Source: Ectocarpus siliculosus (taxonomy: Eukaryota; Sar; Phaeophyceae; Ectocarpales; Ectocarpaceae). From it: a stretch of 64,000 nucleotides of DNA. Position numbers and translations under genes: made by a program. Below, piece by piece: positions 30,611 through 42,744 of the stretch. The stretch is from NCBI GenBank assembly GCA_000310025.1, contig FN649742.1, forward strand, positions 5,177,772 through 5,241,771, read 5' to 3'. Numbering within the stretch: position 1 is the stretch's first letter; every line of letters starts with the position of its first letter. The notes under the pieces are model-generated. The model was not told the DNA's origin, made no database searches, and saw nothing but the letters and a program-made list of their open reading frames with translations.

Positions 30611-30919
30611 ACGAGAACGAAATTCACTACATTTCGCGGGCGTGAAAAATAATTTGACACCGTCGTGTAGCGGCGAAAAAGCTTCCGCGACCCTGTCTGT
30701 TGTTGGCTGGGTAATCGCCGAGAGGGAAGCAACTTACACATGCGCGAACTGGTCGAGACCGGCGTTAGTGTAGAATGGATTCATGGATGGATGTGTTCCA
30801 ACGAAGAAAAGAGAGAGTCATCAATCATTCATCAAGTTGTTGGTGTGCGTGCAAAATGCGGCGGAACATACTTGCGCGTGCGCGAAACGGTGGAACAAAA
30901 GGTTTCAAATAGGAGAACA

Positions 30920-31135
30920 ACAGGGGTGACAACCGGCATGCCTAGGACTGATATATCGCGTGTGTAGCGTGTCTTCGCACGTATCCAGAGTGCAAGACTG
31001 TTCGGGAAGAGATACACTAGCACGCCTGCACAAATCGCTGCTCCCATCCTTCTTACGCGCGCGTATGCATATGTTCAAGAAAAAATAATGTTTCCCTCGA
31101 AACGCGACGAATAGTCTATTGCGGGGCACACATTG
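30920..31135 (+). repeat. Duplicated block, copy 2, fused to the short block
   Basis: Positions 30920-31085 mirror 28680-28840 in direct orientation, and 31085-31135 mirror 30545-30605. The join of two otherwise separate repeats suggests they are parts of one larger mobile or amplified unit. Confidence 0.75.
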
Positions 31136-33265
31136 TTGAGATCAGGAGAAACTACAATGGGTTGGTGATGTATTTGTTCCGCACCATTTTACGCGCGCGC
31201 GTAGCACAATAACCGTCGTTTTGCGGGGAACAACTACCTCGTCGAGAGGTTGCAGCCGTGTGGCCCGAACCTCTCGTTGGCAGGCAAATTGGTATAGGCA
31301 CACAGCGCTATACCAGCGTCGAAGATCTTGTCAATCCAGCTGAAGATTGGACGGGGCTTCAACTTGGTGGAGGATAGGCAATGTTTAGGCACAAATCGAT
31401 CGAGATCGGAGCAGTTTAATGTCGGCAGCATCCGTGCTTGACAGTGCCGGTCACTGACACAGCCTACCGTCAACGCAGAAGGCACCAATCAAGCTAAAAC
31501 AATCAAGCTGAAATTCAACAGTAGTATTACTAGCCCACCGTGGAGGTGCTCATACCCAGATAGATGAAACCTCGGAACTTGACAATTCATTGTTGAGTCC
31601 CAAAATGAAAGGATCGAGCATGTAGAGCTCCAAAAGAACAATATTCACCCTCCCACACCTCTCACACGATGAGTCGCAAGACCATCGTTTGACCCAACTA
31701 AGAAAAGGGTAGAGAAAGGGAAAAGGGGGGCTACGATCATAGAGAAACAAAAGAAATAGTACTTGTAGTCGCAGAAAAGTTGCTAACGCCACACATACCA
31801 TAAAAGGTCGCAACACAAAAAAGGAAAAAAAACGGAAGTATAATACCGTCAGGACAACGAGACCAACCGTAGCGACAGAACGACCAGAAACGCTGAGCGG
31901 CCGGCGCCGTCGATCGCCTTTCTCTGCGTCTTTACTGCCGGCTGATGCGTACCAGTAGTTCATTCGCACGGTTCGATCTGCACTCTCAGATTATCTTCAG
32001 GGACTGCTACGCGTGTTATCCCACAACACCATACCCTACCCGTCACTGGGCAACTTTTGTAAAATATCCCATACCCGAGAACTGGGTAACAATTAGCCCT
32101 TTAAAAGTATCGAGGGTACGTGTATACCGTACCAAACCAAATCCTTGCGAAGGAGGAGCTTTGGTAAACCATAAAGTTGCATGATATATCCTTGTGCAAT
32201 GCCACCCTTCGCAAACCCAAAAAGAGGATCCTACACCACAAAAATGTTCGCCAGGTTCCAGTGTTTTACCAGGTGCAAGATGTGATTTGAAAAGCAGTGT
32301 AAACATGGTAGCCTACAGAATCAATCCATCGTTAGAGTCCACAAACCACGCGGCCGGGTTGCAGGCCCCACAAAAGAAAAATAAATGACAATGGGGCTCC
32401 GTGAAACTCCATGGTACCTTGCGTGCGCCCCCATGATTTGTTGCCCTGTGACACCATCTGGCTAACACCTTTGTCGCCGTTGGTTCTCCCACACAGATAG
32501 ATGTCTACATGCTATGAAAACTAGCAGGATACCTCAAGCATGTAATGTTGTACACGCGCAGAGATTTGGCCGGCCCTGATGTCAGCAAAGCGTTTTTCTA
32601 CGCATGCACCACCCATCCATGTACAGTAGCACGTCGCCGACATCCTCCCAAGTTCAGCACCTCGGGCTATCACCAACCCCCGGCGTGAACTTGGTTTGGC
32701 AGCACCTTCCAGCGTGAACGTCTTCACCATGCCTGCCATCCCCAGTGATACCAAGAGCGTGATTTAGCAAGAGTGTAGAGAACTGTCAAGAGCAAGAGAA
32801 CGGATCTGCCTTTCGTTCAGCGATTGGGATAGCGAAGGATTCGCCGCTGGTCACTCACGCCAATAAAAGAAAGCATGGGGTAGCTGAACCCGAGCATCCG
32901 GCACTGTAACGAAATACCGCAGCACAACACCGGGTTTTCGTTCGGGGCGATTTCAATGGGAGTACACTTTTCACCGCTATGTCGTCGTCGATGCTCATGT
33001 GGTGTGTGTGTTGGGTGTGCACTCTGCCATCACAAAGTGCAGGTTCAAGAAGAGAGCGAAATTTGTATCGCAATACATCGTGAACGTGGTTGGAGCCTTT
33101 TGGCCTGACAGTGTCGGAGAAGAGACTCATTCGGCTGTGATGCGTGTCCTGGAGAAGCAGCCGAAGAAGCCAAAGAGAAGGGAGAACGAACTCCGCCGCC
33201 ACCCGCTACACCCGCCTCCACTGGTGATCAAACCAGCGGGACGGACGGAAACACGCCCTGACCGG
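31136..33265. other. Gene-less stretch
   Basis: No gene supported. A minus-strand frame at 31488-31234 (PKHCLSSTKLKPRPIFSW) has protein-like texture, possibly transposon relic. An imperfect long palindrome (CCTTGCGAAGGAGG ... CCACCCTTCGCAA) lies at about 32144-32217. Confidence 0.35.
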
Positions 33266-33985
33266 AGGGGTCCGATTCTTATACTTGGGAGGCCATGTCA
33301 ATGACGATGGTGAGCCTACGAGAGATATTAAACATCGGAGCAGATCAGCAAGCATAGGTGTGCATCAAAAACCCTCTCACAGGAAGTCTTCAACCATTAG
33401 ACCGCACCTTGAAGACCCAGGACCCGACTGCTGAAAGCGGAGGCGATTGAGGCTTTACTGTGCGGATGCGTCGTGACGGGCTTCGCACCGCGACCACTAC
33501 CAGTAGCTGAGGAAGACACACCACAGGCTATCCTGCGAGCTGTAGGATGCTGCCGCGCCCGTCGTACATGCTGACAGCTCTCGTACGCCCCGGATCTTAA
33601 GAACATTGGGTGCCAAAGTTTTGAAGCCACTGTATGACGGCACCACAATGGTGACTGCTCTTCGCAGGAGCCTTAGCCACACACCGGACAGACGACTCCC
33701 GAAGCAAATGATATCCGGGAATGTCCGGCGGGGCGGGAGATGTAGGCAAGGGGTGCCCGAAGCAGAACTGGCTGAAGTGCCCGAGGGACGATTCCCAAGC
33801 GTTCAGAGCTACAAACGAATCTACGGGAAGAATAACGATGAATATTCAAAGTTTCTGGCGCCATCTGGACTCTCTCAGCGAAGGTGGAGGACGGTGTGCT
33901 GTGGTACGAGGGTGTGTTGCGGCGGAGAGTATCACAATCTCCTGGTGCAAGGATGAAGACACCGTCAGTCAATATGTGCGTCTAA
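33266..33985 (+). pseudogene. LINE copy 3: C-terminal domain relic
   Basis: Frames in succession match the post-RT part of LINE copy 1. VRFLYLGGHVNDDGEPTRDI corresponds to EFRYLGGLVNEHGDLTREI, LLKAEAIEALLCGC to LLQAEAMEALLYGC, ILRAVGCCRARR to LLRVIGYKRKK, and QLSYAPDLKNIGCQSFEAT to QLSYAQTLKKVECQSVEAT. Later PKQNWLKCPRDDSQAF corresponds to QEQNWPKCVLDDLKAF. Stops and frameshifts occur throughout. It is clearly more diverged than copies 1 and 2 and 5'-truncated, the usual fate of LINE insertions. Confidence 0.8.
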
Positions 33986-35193
33986 ACGGGACAGCAACGG
34001 ACTCAACACGACAATGAAGCCACCTACACGAGGGGGGGGTGTACAGGGCGGGAGACTTTAAGCGTAGCGAAATACAACCCGAGGACACATCTGGGGCCGA
34101 ACAGGGCAGGAGGGAGATAGCAACATGTAGCACCATGCCGGTTGCCACTTGTATTGCGACTCTCCTTCCTTCCTTCCTTCATTCATTCCTTCCTCCGCCC
34201 CTTCCTTCGTTCCATTATGTTGCACGTTTTCCCCGGTTTTACTTGATGCTGTTGTATTTTCTGGTGTGCCTAGTACACCTGACAGAAGACGCCTGACATG
34301 CAGCTGGAGCGGTTTGTAGGGATGTGGCGAATAACATGTCTTGTTCGTGATTACTCGAATCTGCAGGAATCACCTGTGCCTTGGAGCCTTAGGTAGTGTG
34401 GGTAGCTGCATAGGCGGTGCAAACCCGGCGGTGAATACAGCCCGGCCTAGGAGGGGGACAATGATAGAATGGTTTGACTTGTGCATCGATCCCCGTTCTC
34501 TATCGATCTCCTTTGTCCGGCTTGTCATCTGCTGCGATATGTGACTTTTTGGTCTTCTGCCCTTGTATGAATGGCGTTTGTGCTGGTTTCTGGGTCCCTA
34601 ATATGTCTCGTTGAAGTCTGTACATGTATTATTTCGATGTTTTTCGTGCCTCGGAACAATTTTCTCTAGCTGCAGCACGTCTTTTCTCACGCTTCGTTCT
34701 CAGGGGCACGCGGGAGGATCACCGGGACCGCCATGCTTCCGTGGCACATTCAATCGACGTCTACAGTCACCCCGATTGGCTCTATTTCGCGGGGAGGCAT
34801 TTCCAATCAAAAAAGATTTCGCACGAAATAGAAGACTTATTTGCTTGCGACTTTTGATCCCTGCGCAACGCACACACGTTCCCACACATCATGCGCAACA
34901 CGGTACAAATAAATAAGAGCGAATGATCAAACACAGCGGGTTACAGCAGTTAGGATCTGAGGTGACGCCGCGGCTCGCCTAAAAGCACACACTCACGCAC
35001 ACGCGAAACGCACCGTGAGAACAAAAAAAATCATTACCCCGCACATAATGTAAATTCTGTAAGTTGTACTGACAAAAGTGGCACTACAGAACGCATTGAT
35101 GCAACCGTGTTGACATTGGTCATGTCCTCTTGCGTCGCTCCCGGGTGGCAAGCCACCTAACTCCCAAAGGGGGGCCTTGTAACATACTACTTC
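33986..35193. other. Gene-less stretch with a CCTT-type tract
   Basis: Positions 34160-34215 are a pyrimidine-rich (CCTT)n/(CATT)n microsatellite. No gene recognised. Confidence 0.4.
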
Positions 35194-35312
35194 GTACCAT
35201 ATGCCCTTTTGGGTAATCTATCTGCCAGTGATTACGGCAGGCATCCGCATCAGTTGGAACGGTACAGATATCAGCGGAAGAATTTGTTAATGTGAAGACA
35301 ACAACAACAGCA
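35194..35312 (+). mobile_element. SINE-like element, copy 3 (diverged)
   Basis: It shares both ends with the other copies: GTACC...CTTTTGGGTAA at the start and TTAATGTGAAGACAACAACAACA at the tail. The middle is heavily substituted (GTGATTACGGCAGGCATCCGC aligns loosely to GTGACCACGGGAGTCGACCGC) and about 20 bases shorter. Confidence 0.6.
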
Positions 35313-38300
35313 ACCCCGAGTTCGTCAGTGGGGGGATGGAGGCTTAGATATTACCACAAAGTAGTTCTCCCTGGCTCATTCTTTACCAACGAGCGTGGAT
35401 AAAAATAAATCGGAGAATGTGATCGCGTGTACAATACCACTGATCCAGGCGACCCAATAATCGACCTTTCTCGTCATGTGCCTGTCATTATAATGCGGAC
35501 AACTCGAGATAACATTTTCCCGGCAAAAGGTACTCCGTCATATTTCGAATTCCCTCGATGTGGTTGGGACGTTGGGACCAAAACCCGAGCAAAGAGCAAC
35601 CTTCTAGACACACACTAAGGTATGCTCCATAAGTCTTCACAAGGTATGCTAACAGCAGTAGCGACATTTTGTGTCATCGATCGAACCGGGTCTTGGTTTT
35701 AGCGTTCCGAGCATGTGTTTGCTCTGGACAAGATTGGAGGTTAGACTTCTCTCATCAGGAGCTTGCCCCCCAACACTTTTGGAAGTCGACTGAAGGACGT
35801 GATTGCTTTGCTCGTACGATTGGAATCGCGCCTGGCACCACCACCGAGGTACAATTTTCTACCCATACCTACAGCAAAGAGGGTTCACCGTGGCAACATT
35901 GAGGGAATTCGTCAACTCTTTCGATGCGGACCTCACCGGAGAATTTGTTGCGAGAAGCTGCGAAAAGAAGCGTAGCCATGGGCGTTCTGTTGCCATGACA
36001 CGGCTTCGTCCAGCGTAACAGGTCACGTACGTGCCTTACCTATGAATGCAGAACTATGATAAATATTTGAATACTCCTGCTGAGTTAACTGTGTGTGTCA
36101 CCCCATCTGTATGGGACGTCGATGTTTACACCCGTAACGTCATACAGGAAGAAGGCCACACAAGGCGTTTCGTTCTTTTTCAAACTTACTTCTGCGGTCC
36201 CGTGGCGGTGGCGGTGTGGTCAGTACCTCTAGGAGTGCCTCCCTTCCTTTCCTTGATTTTTGTGGTGAATACTATATCTTCCTTTCTCTCTTCGACCGCG
36301 AGTCGATATGGTGCATACACGATTTAATTGAAATAATTGTCCACATTTGTTTGGGCATGTGCATACTGTAGAGCAAAGATTCCACTTCAAGTGATCGCGT
36401 CCAGATTCGAAGTCACGTTCTCAAACGTCGGCGGATTGCAAGGATGACAACTGAACCCTGGGGCGACCAGCATATTTCAATGGCGGTGACTAAAGGCCTT
36501 GAACAACGGGCCTGTTGGCCCCAAAAATTGTGGGCGGGCTAAGAAAACAATTCTCCCACGCGTGGCATGAAAGCAACATTGAACACTGTGCCACTTGAAA
36601 CACCACCAAAGCACGGGTAACCCTACGGGCACCGCTGCCACTATAACCAGTACCACCACAATCAACGAAACACATTGGCCTGCGAGGCTAAAACTTCGGC
36701 TCGAACGTCATCCCAGGTTTGCGGGGGAGGCAAATGAAGACAGAGCTTTGTGATACAAATGTTCGTGGTGCAAGGGTTTCGGCGGCTCTCCCCGCCACGC
36801 TTAGCGAAGCGATTTCAAGATACACGTTTTGCTCTAGGAAGGCATCTGGTGCGAATAACTTATGAAAGATTCAGTGATAGCTTTAAAATGATGTGTATGT
36901 GGGCACAGGGAGACAATATCTTCCACGACAAGGCGCGTGTAGAGACGACGGGTTGTGTAGCGCGAGGAACTTTCTTCCAGCTAAGAGCTTGGCATGTGCG
37001 CGAACGCCAGAATTTGACAATATGTGTATGACGGTGTCCCCTTGGGCCAGACAGGATAAGTAAGTCAAGTCGGAAAGATGTTGAGCTCGTGGCGTGGCAG
37101 CATAAATTCCCCGACACATGTGAAACGATAGTATTTCTTGCTTGGAGAACAACCATATCCCATAAGTATAACTATTTTTCCTACCGTTAGCGCCGGCACA
37201 TACTTAGGAACCTCTAGCCGATGCCGGGGTTCTTACGTAGTCCCTAGGGCTAGGCTACAATGGCCGCTAGATTCGGGGTTCTTCGGGCTCGCAAATGGTG
37301 TTCAAGTTCTCATGTTGTAATAAAATGATACGCATGAAGACGGCCATGGCCTTAAGTGAGGGCGCTAACTTAACCGAAGGAGGTTGCCAAGCAAGACAAA
37401 ACGTCGACGTCGAAGACTGAGATAGACTTACAGCCGACATCAATCGAGACGATTTCTTGCCTATCCGCCGCGTGGAGAAAGTCAACACACAGAAATGACA
37501 AACCGGCATTCCGCGCGAAAGATTCCAAATATCAATACGGTACGTAGATTTTAGAGAAAGAACCTATCAGCTGAAAACAACAACCTGACCTTGATTTCAC
37601 TCACACTAAACACGAGCCATCAACGTACTACACACGGAGGCCGCACACGCTTAAAGACGTGGGTATTTTCCCTCACTGCTTGTAAAATCAATGGCACGCC
37701 TCTAGCCAACCTATCAGCCCGCGGGAAAATCTACTATATGCTATTTCGCGCAATTATCCTCCCTGACAGTCATTCCGTCCCCGAAAAACAATCATGTCGA
37801 GTCAAGAGTCAAAAGGGTGACTGCGGACCTCATTGCATGCATGGTTGGCTGCGAACGAGAACATGGAAATCTTCGTTGAGAAGAAACTGAATGAAACGGC
37901 ATGTGTAAGGTAGAGGCGGTACACTCCATCTGACGAACGATGATGGCGCAGCGTTGTTACCCAGAATACTTTCATGGATGGGATAAAGTGGGAGCCTTGT
38001 ACACGCTTGATAATGTGCTTCCGTGACTACGCATCTCGAGCGCGCTGTTGACTTCGGACCAAGTATTGTCCGAGAGACTATATGTTGAGCGCGCATACTG
38101 AGGACTGTGTTATTGTAGGCACGGTAATCGTCAGCCATAGAACGGGGGCAAAAAAATTGTGCCTTGGGATGCGAGTGAGACAGGGGGGGCACCAGCCCTA
38201 GCGGGTGATTGGCACCTGGATGGTCATTAGTCGTGGTGACTGGTGTGGTAATTAATCCCCCGCACGAGCGGGTTTGCGTATAAATACACATCAAGTCCGT

Positions 38301-40229
38301 GGAGCCTCCATCTGGCGCGCGCGGATGATTACGGACTTATCTGTGTACGAATGGTTGACTCGAAGGATGTCACCGAGCGACTACGTACAACAGCAGCAGT
38401 AATAGAGAGAATATATATAAATAGAGAGAGAGAATGGGGCACTGCACAGAACATGGATGCTGGCTATATACTCATATGGGGTCGAAAGCAAGGGTCTCTT
38501 CTTGAGGAAATCTTGCCCTCGCGAATGATGCAGCTGGTTGATTACCGAGCAGGATCTCAGCGAGCGACTGACTGTGCATCTCACTTGCGCACGGGGATGA
38601 CTGCAATGTGGTTGGTTCGATGGGAACAAAAAAGAGTGTGCGAGGTGCAACCGAAAGCAGTGAGTGCAGCGGTTGAACGGTCACAGTGGACCGTCGAATA
38701 CATTTTAAATTAAGTGATTGTGGCCTGCCGTGTGCAGAGAGAAGAAATCCGCCAGTCTAAATCCAAGTGAAACATGCTGCTGTCCTGTGGTGGGCCCAGA
38801 GGAATAAATTTGCTGCATCCTCTGAGAAAACGATAAAATGGATCAATGTTATACTGTTCGTGTATGCCACACTCTAGAGGACAAACCAAAAAAGCACAAT
38901 CAGCAACGCAACCCAACTTCGACGTTTTTTTACCTGCATGCTGCTTGTCCAGCCACTTTTTTGGGTTCAGGTCCAGCAGCCGGCAGCTTCACGCGAGTCG
39001 GGGCACTCCTGCCCGAATCCTCAATTTGTTGCAGCAAAGCAGTATCAACGTCCTCCAAAACGATCTGATTCCCTCTTCCTATCGCTTTCCTTGCCTGTGT
39101 GGCTCGTCATTCCAAGTTTTTCATGGCTGAATGACGTGGAAGGCATGCTCCAGCCAAAGCGAAAAGGAGACCTACAGCGCGGCAACTGGTGCATATACGA
39201 TGCGGCCCTACTGAGCCGACGCCGCCATATGCAGCAGCATTAGAAGTCACGGGGTGAAAAATGTAGGAGCCATAAAATTGTACCCGTGTGCATTTTCTGG
39301 GGCATTAAGCAATGTTTTGGTAGGGAGTAGGGGGGCCTGCCACAACCAGCTCCCTGGAGGAATGAAATGTGCGGGGTTTTCTGCATGTGCATGTACTGCG
39401 GTAGGTTTCCGGCTGATTGTTAAATATATTCGGCAAGAAGAAGTACGACCCTAATAATAGCCAACCTTTTTTTCGACGTGCAGCATGTTTTATCCGTGCG
39501 CAACTCAGTGCGCAACTGAGTTTTCGACTACATACATGGTCCAGCAGAAGGTGGTGTCCCAATACTGCGTACAAACTGCCGTGGTCGGGGTGGAAAGCCC
39601 TGTAGTTCAGCGCATTCATTCGTTGAAAGAAATGGATCTACCGCTGGATCAGCGATCCTGTTTGATCATTACCACGCACACACACCTTTCGCTGCGCACC
39701 AGTGAAGCACTTGAGAGTGCTTGAGAGAATACTTTCCCACGATAACATCCATCATCGTCAGCGTATTATCCCCCGTGCCTCAGGTCTTTCCGGCCCTCAG
39801 CCACGTATTCGGTGCTACCTGTTGCCATGTAGCTACACGGCGCGTTATCACCTGAAGGAGGATGGATTGATATAATCTACAACAAGTGCCTGCCTCTCTG
39901 GTCTCCACTGATGGGACTGCGCAATGGCAGCGTAATCGGAAAGCATTGCCATCCTCGTAGAAGCCTAACCTCAACCTTATCTTGCGTATGTCAACATGTA
40001 TCTTACAAACGGCCAGGGCGTGGTCCCTCCGCGTGGTGCCGAACCGCAACGTAAACCAGTTCGGATTGAGCGCACCTCGGAGCGCACGAGCGCACTCACT
40101 CATTTTCTGATTTACGTTTGGTCAGCATCCCAGCAGCGCTAACGCACCTGCGTGTATGGTCTCGTATCCGTGCTCGACCCTCCCTCTGCGGAAAGCTGCA
40201 CACTCGAGGCCTCATGATCGTGTATGACA
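35313..40229. other. 4.9-kb gene-less stretch upstream of the large gene
   Basis: I see no supported gene. Frames of 60-150 codons occur on both strands without recognisable domains. Microsatellite-like text lies at 38397-38435 (AGAGAGAATATATATAAATAGAGAGAGAG). The promoter of the gene starting at 40230 should lie in the last few hundred bases, but no TATA-like element stands out. Confidence 0.4.
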
Positions 40230-42744
40230 ATGGGTGGCGTGTTGTCTGCAACTAGTCGGAGCAATATCGATCATGACGACGAGGATATTTGGGATGCGCA
40301 ACACGATATCCTTACCGCCAAGCTAGGTTTTTTCAGGTGATCCATCGACTAGCGCAGTCAGTCGGCATTCTACTTCTGTTTGGCAACCTAACCTCGAGTA
40401 GCAGCACTATGTGCTGATGTTGTTCGCATGATTGTTTCATGTCAGCTATAGCGGATATGCTGTAGAATATGCATAGACTACTGCTGTACATCCAGGTCAC
40501 AACCGGGGTTCGCATCCCTCTTTACCGCTTGAGGCGTCTTTCCTGGAAAGAGAAAAGAAGTCTGGGATACACACCTGAAACTCATGTGTACATCCCAATC
40601 GTCCGAGTGAAGACCCATATTCCCGCCTGTAAGCCGATGAACCGCATGGAGCAGCGCTGATTACAGGGGTTACAATCCTGGGTCCAACAACTCCAAACGA
40701 GCATCCATTATGTGGCGTATGTTGTGGATATACTATACATCTGACCATTTTGATGAGAATTAGAAAGGCTGATGCCGCAAGCGCTGGGGCACGGTTCGCT
40801 TCCAGGGTGCAGAGCACGACGAGTCCCACCGGCAAGACGTTCAGATGTACCATTTACCCATCTTCGCTTTGATTACAAATAGATGTAACAAATAACGGAT
40901 CCAAATGGCACTTATGTTTCGCAGGGATTGGCGGGCCGAGGATGTTGAAGTTGTGCTGAATCGCTTCCGCAATCGTATCAGACCGAGCGACGATCCGAGT
41001 GATTCGATGCCTGGCGAAGCCTCGGCGGTGAGCGGTTTCGACGTGCAACGCTCCGTTGGTGAACGCATGTGTCGGAGGCAACCTCTGTAGTTGTTGCCCC
41101 CCAATCTACCATACTTAGTCATTTTTCATTATCGTGTCACGCAGACTCGCGGCGAACACGCCGATGGACAGATCGACTTGGCAGAGGTACAGCTAGAATG
41201 GCACGAGCTTTTTCGCGCCGTCCTCGATGCTGACGAAGAAAGAGAACATTCCACGAGGTGGGCGAGATTTCTAATATCTAGCTGCCCAGCCGATCAACGT
41301 ATGCCTGTTGATGTATGAACCCTGCTGCTACTCTCTGATACGGTATGCACTACTGATTCGCTTGACCACCTTCAACAAATCTGTATACAACACTCTGTAC
41401 TTGGAGTTCGTACGCATTGAAATTGGAGCAAAGTGCCCTTGTTTCAGCATGTATGCTGAGGGTACTTGTATGACCTTGCCTCTTTGTCACATAGAGGCAA
41501 GCCTGGTAGCAGCGCAAAAAATTGTGATGCGAATGAATGATGAGCTCTAGTTTTGATACCTCTGCTGTATGTGTGACCTCACGCCTCAGCAGCTATTTGT
41601 GGCGATAGATGGGCATAGTGCCTCTTAGTGACATGATCACCTGTAGGTCGCCTGTGACACCTCCCCCGAAAAATTACACGGTACACGATTACAGCACTCT
41701 CTCAAGAAACGTACCCTGAATATTTATTTAGTTAAATGTTGAACTGTAGGAGTTTTGCGAAATAATATCGTGAGATGTCATTCCTTAGAGCCATAATATT
41801 TGCCGCCCAGGGTATCTTTCTCCGCAAGAAACAGCCGGAAAGCTCCCTACAAGAAGCAGTCAACTCCCTACAGAAGCAATCAATAAGAACAAAAACTGCG
41901 CAGAAGAACCCGGAGATGGTAGATCCTGTTGCTCCAACCTGGTGTTCAGGCACAATATATTCCATATTTCTCTTTCCACCATGACAAACACATGACAGGG
42001 AAAAGCGGCAGTGGCACGTTGCTGCCAGAGGATACGCAATGGTTAAACATGGCGCATTGACGGCAGTTCAACACAATCCACCATCCTCCGAAGAAGTGAA
42101 TGCCGGAGCAAGTATCCCTGGTTATACGGATGATGAAGCCAGTGACGAGGAGGTGGGCCAGGCCCGGGGTATGTCCAACGACGGAAGCTCGGGCAGAGCA
42201 CCGGGAAACGAACCAACGGCACGCCGGGCAACTAGGCAAGATTACTTTCCCGGTACTCTGTTTGGCATGCATGGTTGTCCCTTGAGACGTAGACGTGACA
42301 CATGGCATAAGTGAGAGGTGCAAGTACCTTTTTTGGGTAAGTTAGCCTGTGACCACGGGAGTCGACCGCGTCAAGTGTTAGACTAGTACGGACAGAAGAA
42401 GGTACTGGGTAGAGAGAACGGAACGGTTTTTAATGTGAAGACAACAACAACAACAACAACAACAAAGACTAGTGGGGCGCCGCGCACCCCGTGCTAGCGG
42501 ATTTGTACAAAGCGTTCCCGCTCGAATGCCCCGGAGAAGCATACAGCTCAATGGATAACCTGGAATCTGCTGCCGTGATGTGTGACACTTGCCTGCGTTG
42601 TCTTGGTCGTTCAGGAACCTGGGTGGCGCAATTTCACAGCACGATACAGAGGTCACCTTTGGATGCGATGCTGCCGTCGTCAGTCCGGTTTTCTTCGGGT
42701 ATATGTCCACAACAGAAGCAGATGTGGATGCAGAAAACGCAAAG
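40230..42744 (+). other. N-terminal segment of the giant protein (exons 1-6)
   Basis: Exon 1 begins MGGVLSATSR. Gly2 and Ser6 fit the N-myristoylation pattern. LGFFRDWRAEDVEVVLNRF is formed across the exon 1/2 junction (AG+G = Arg). Exon 3 holds GEHADGQIDLAE, an EF-hand-like loop with Asp5, Gly6, Ile8, Asp9 and Glu12 but Gly in place of Asp at position 1. Exon 5 is low-complexity and acidic (GYTDDEASDEEVGQ). Exon 6 reads VTFGCDAAVVSPVFFGYMST. All five introns join in consistent phase. The intron 42311-42614 contains SINE-like copy 4. Confidence 0.65.
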
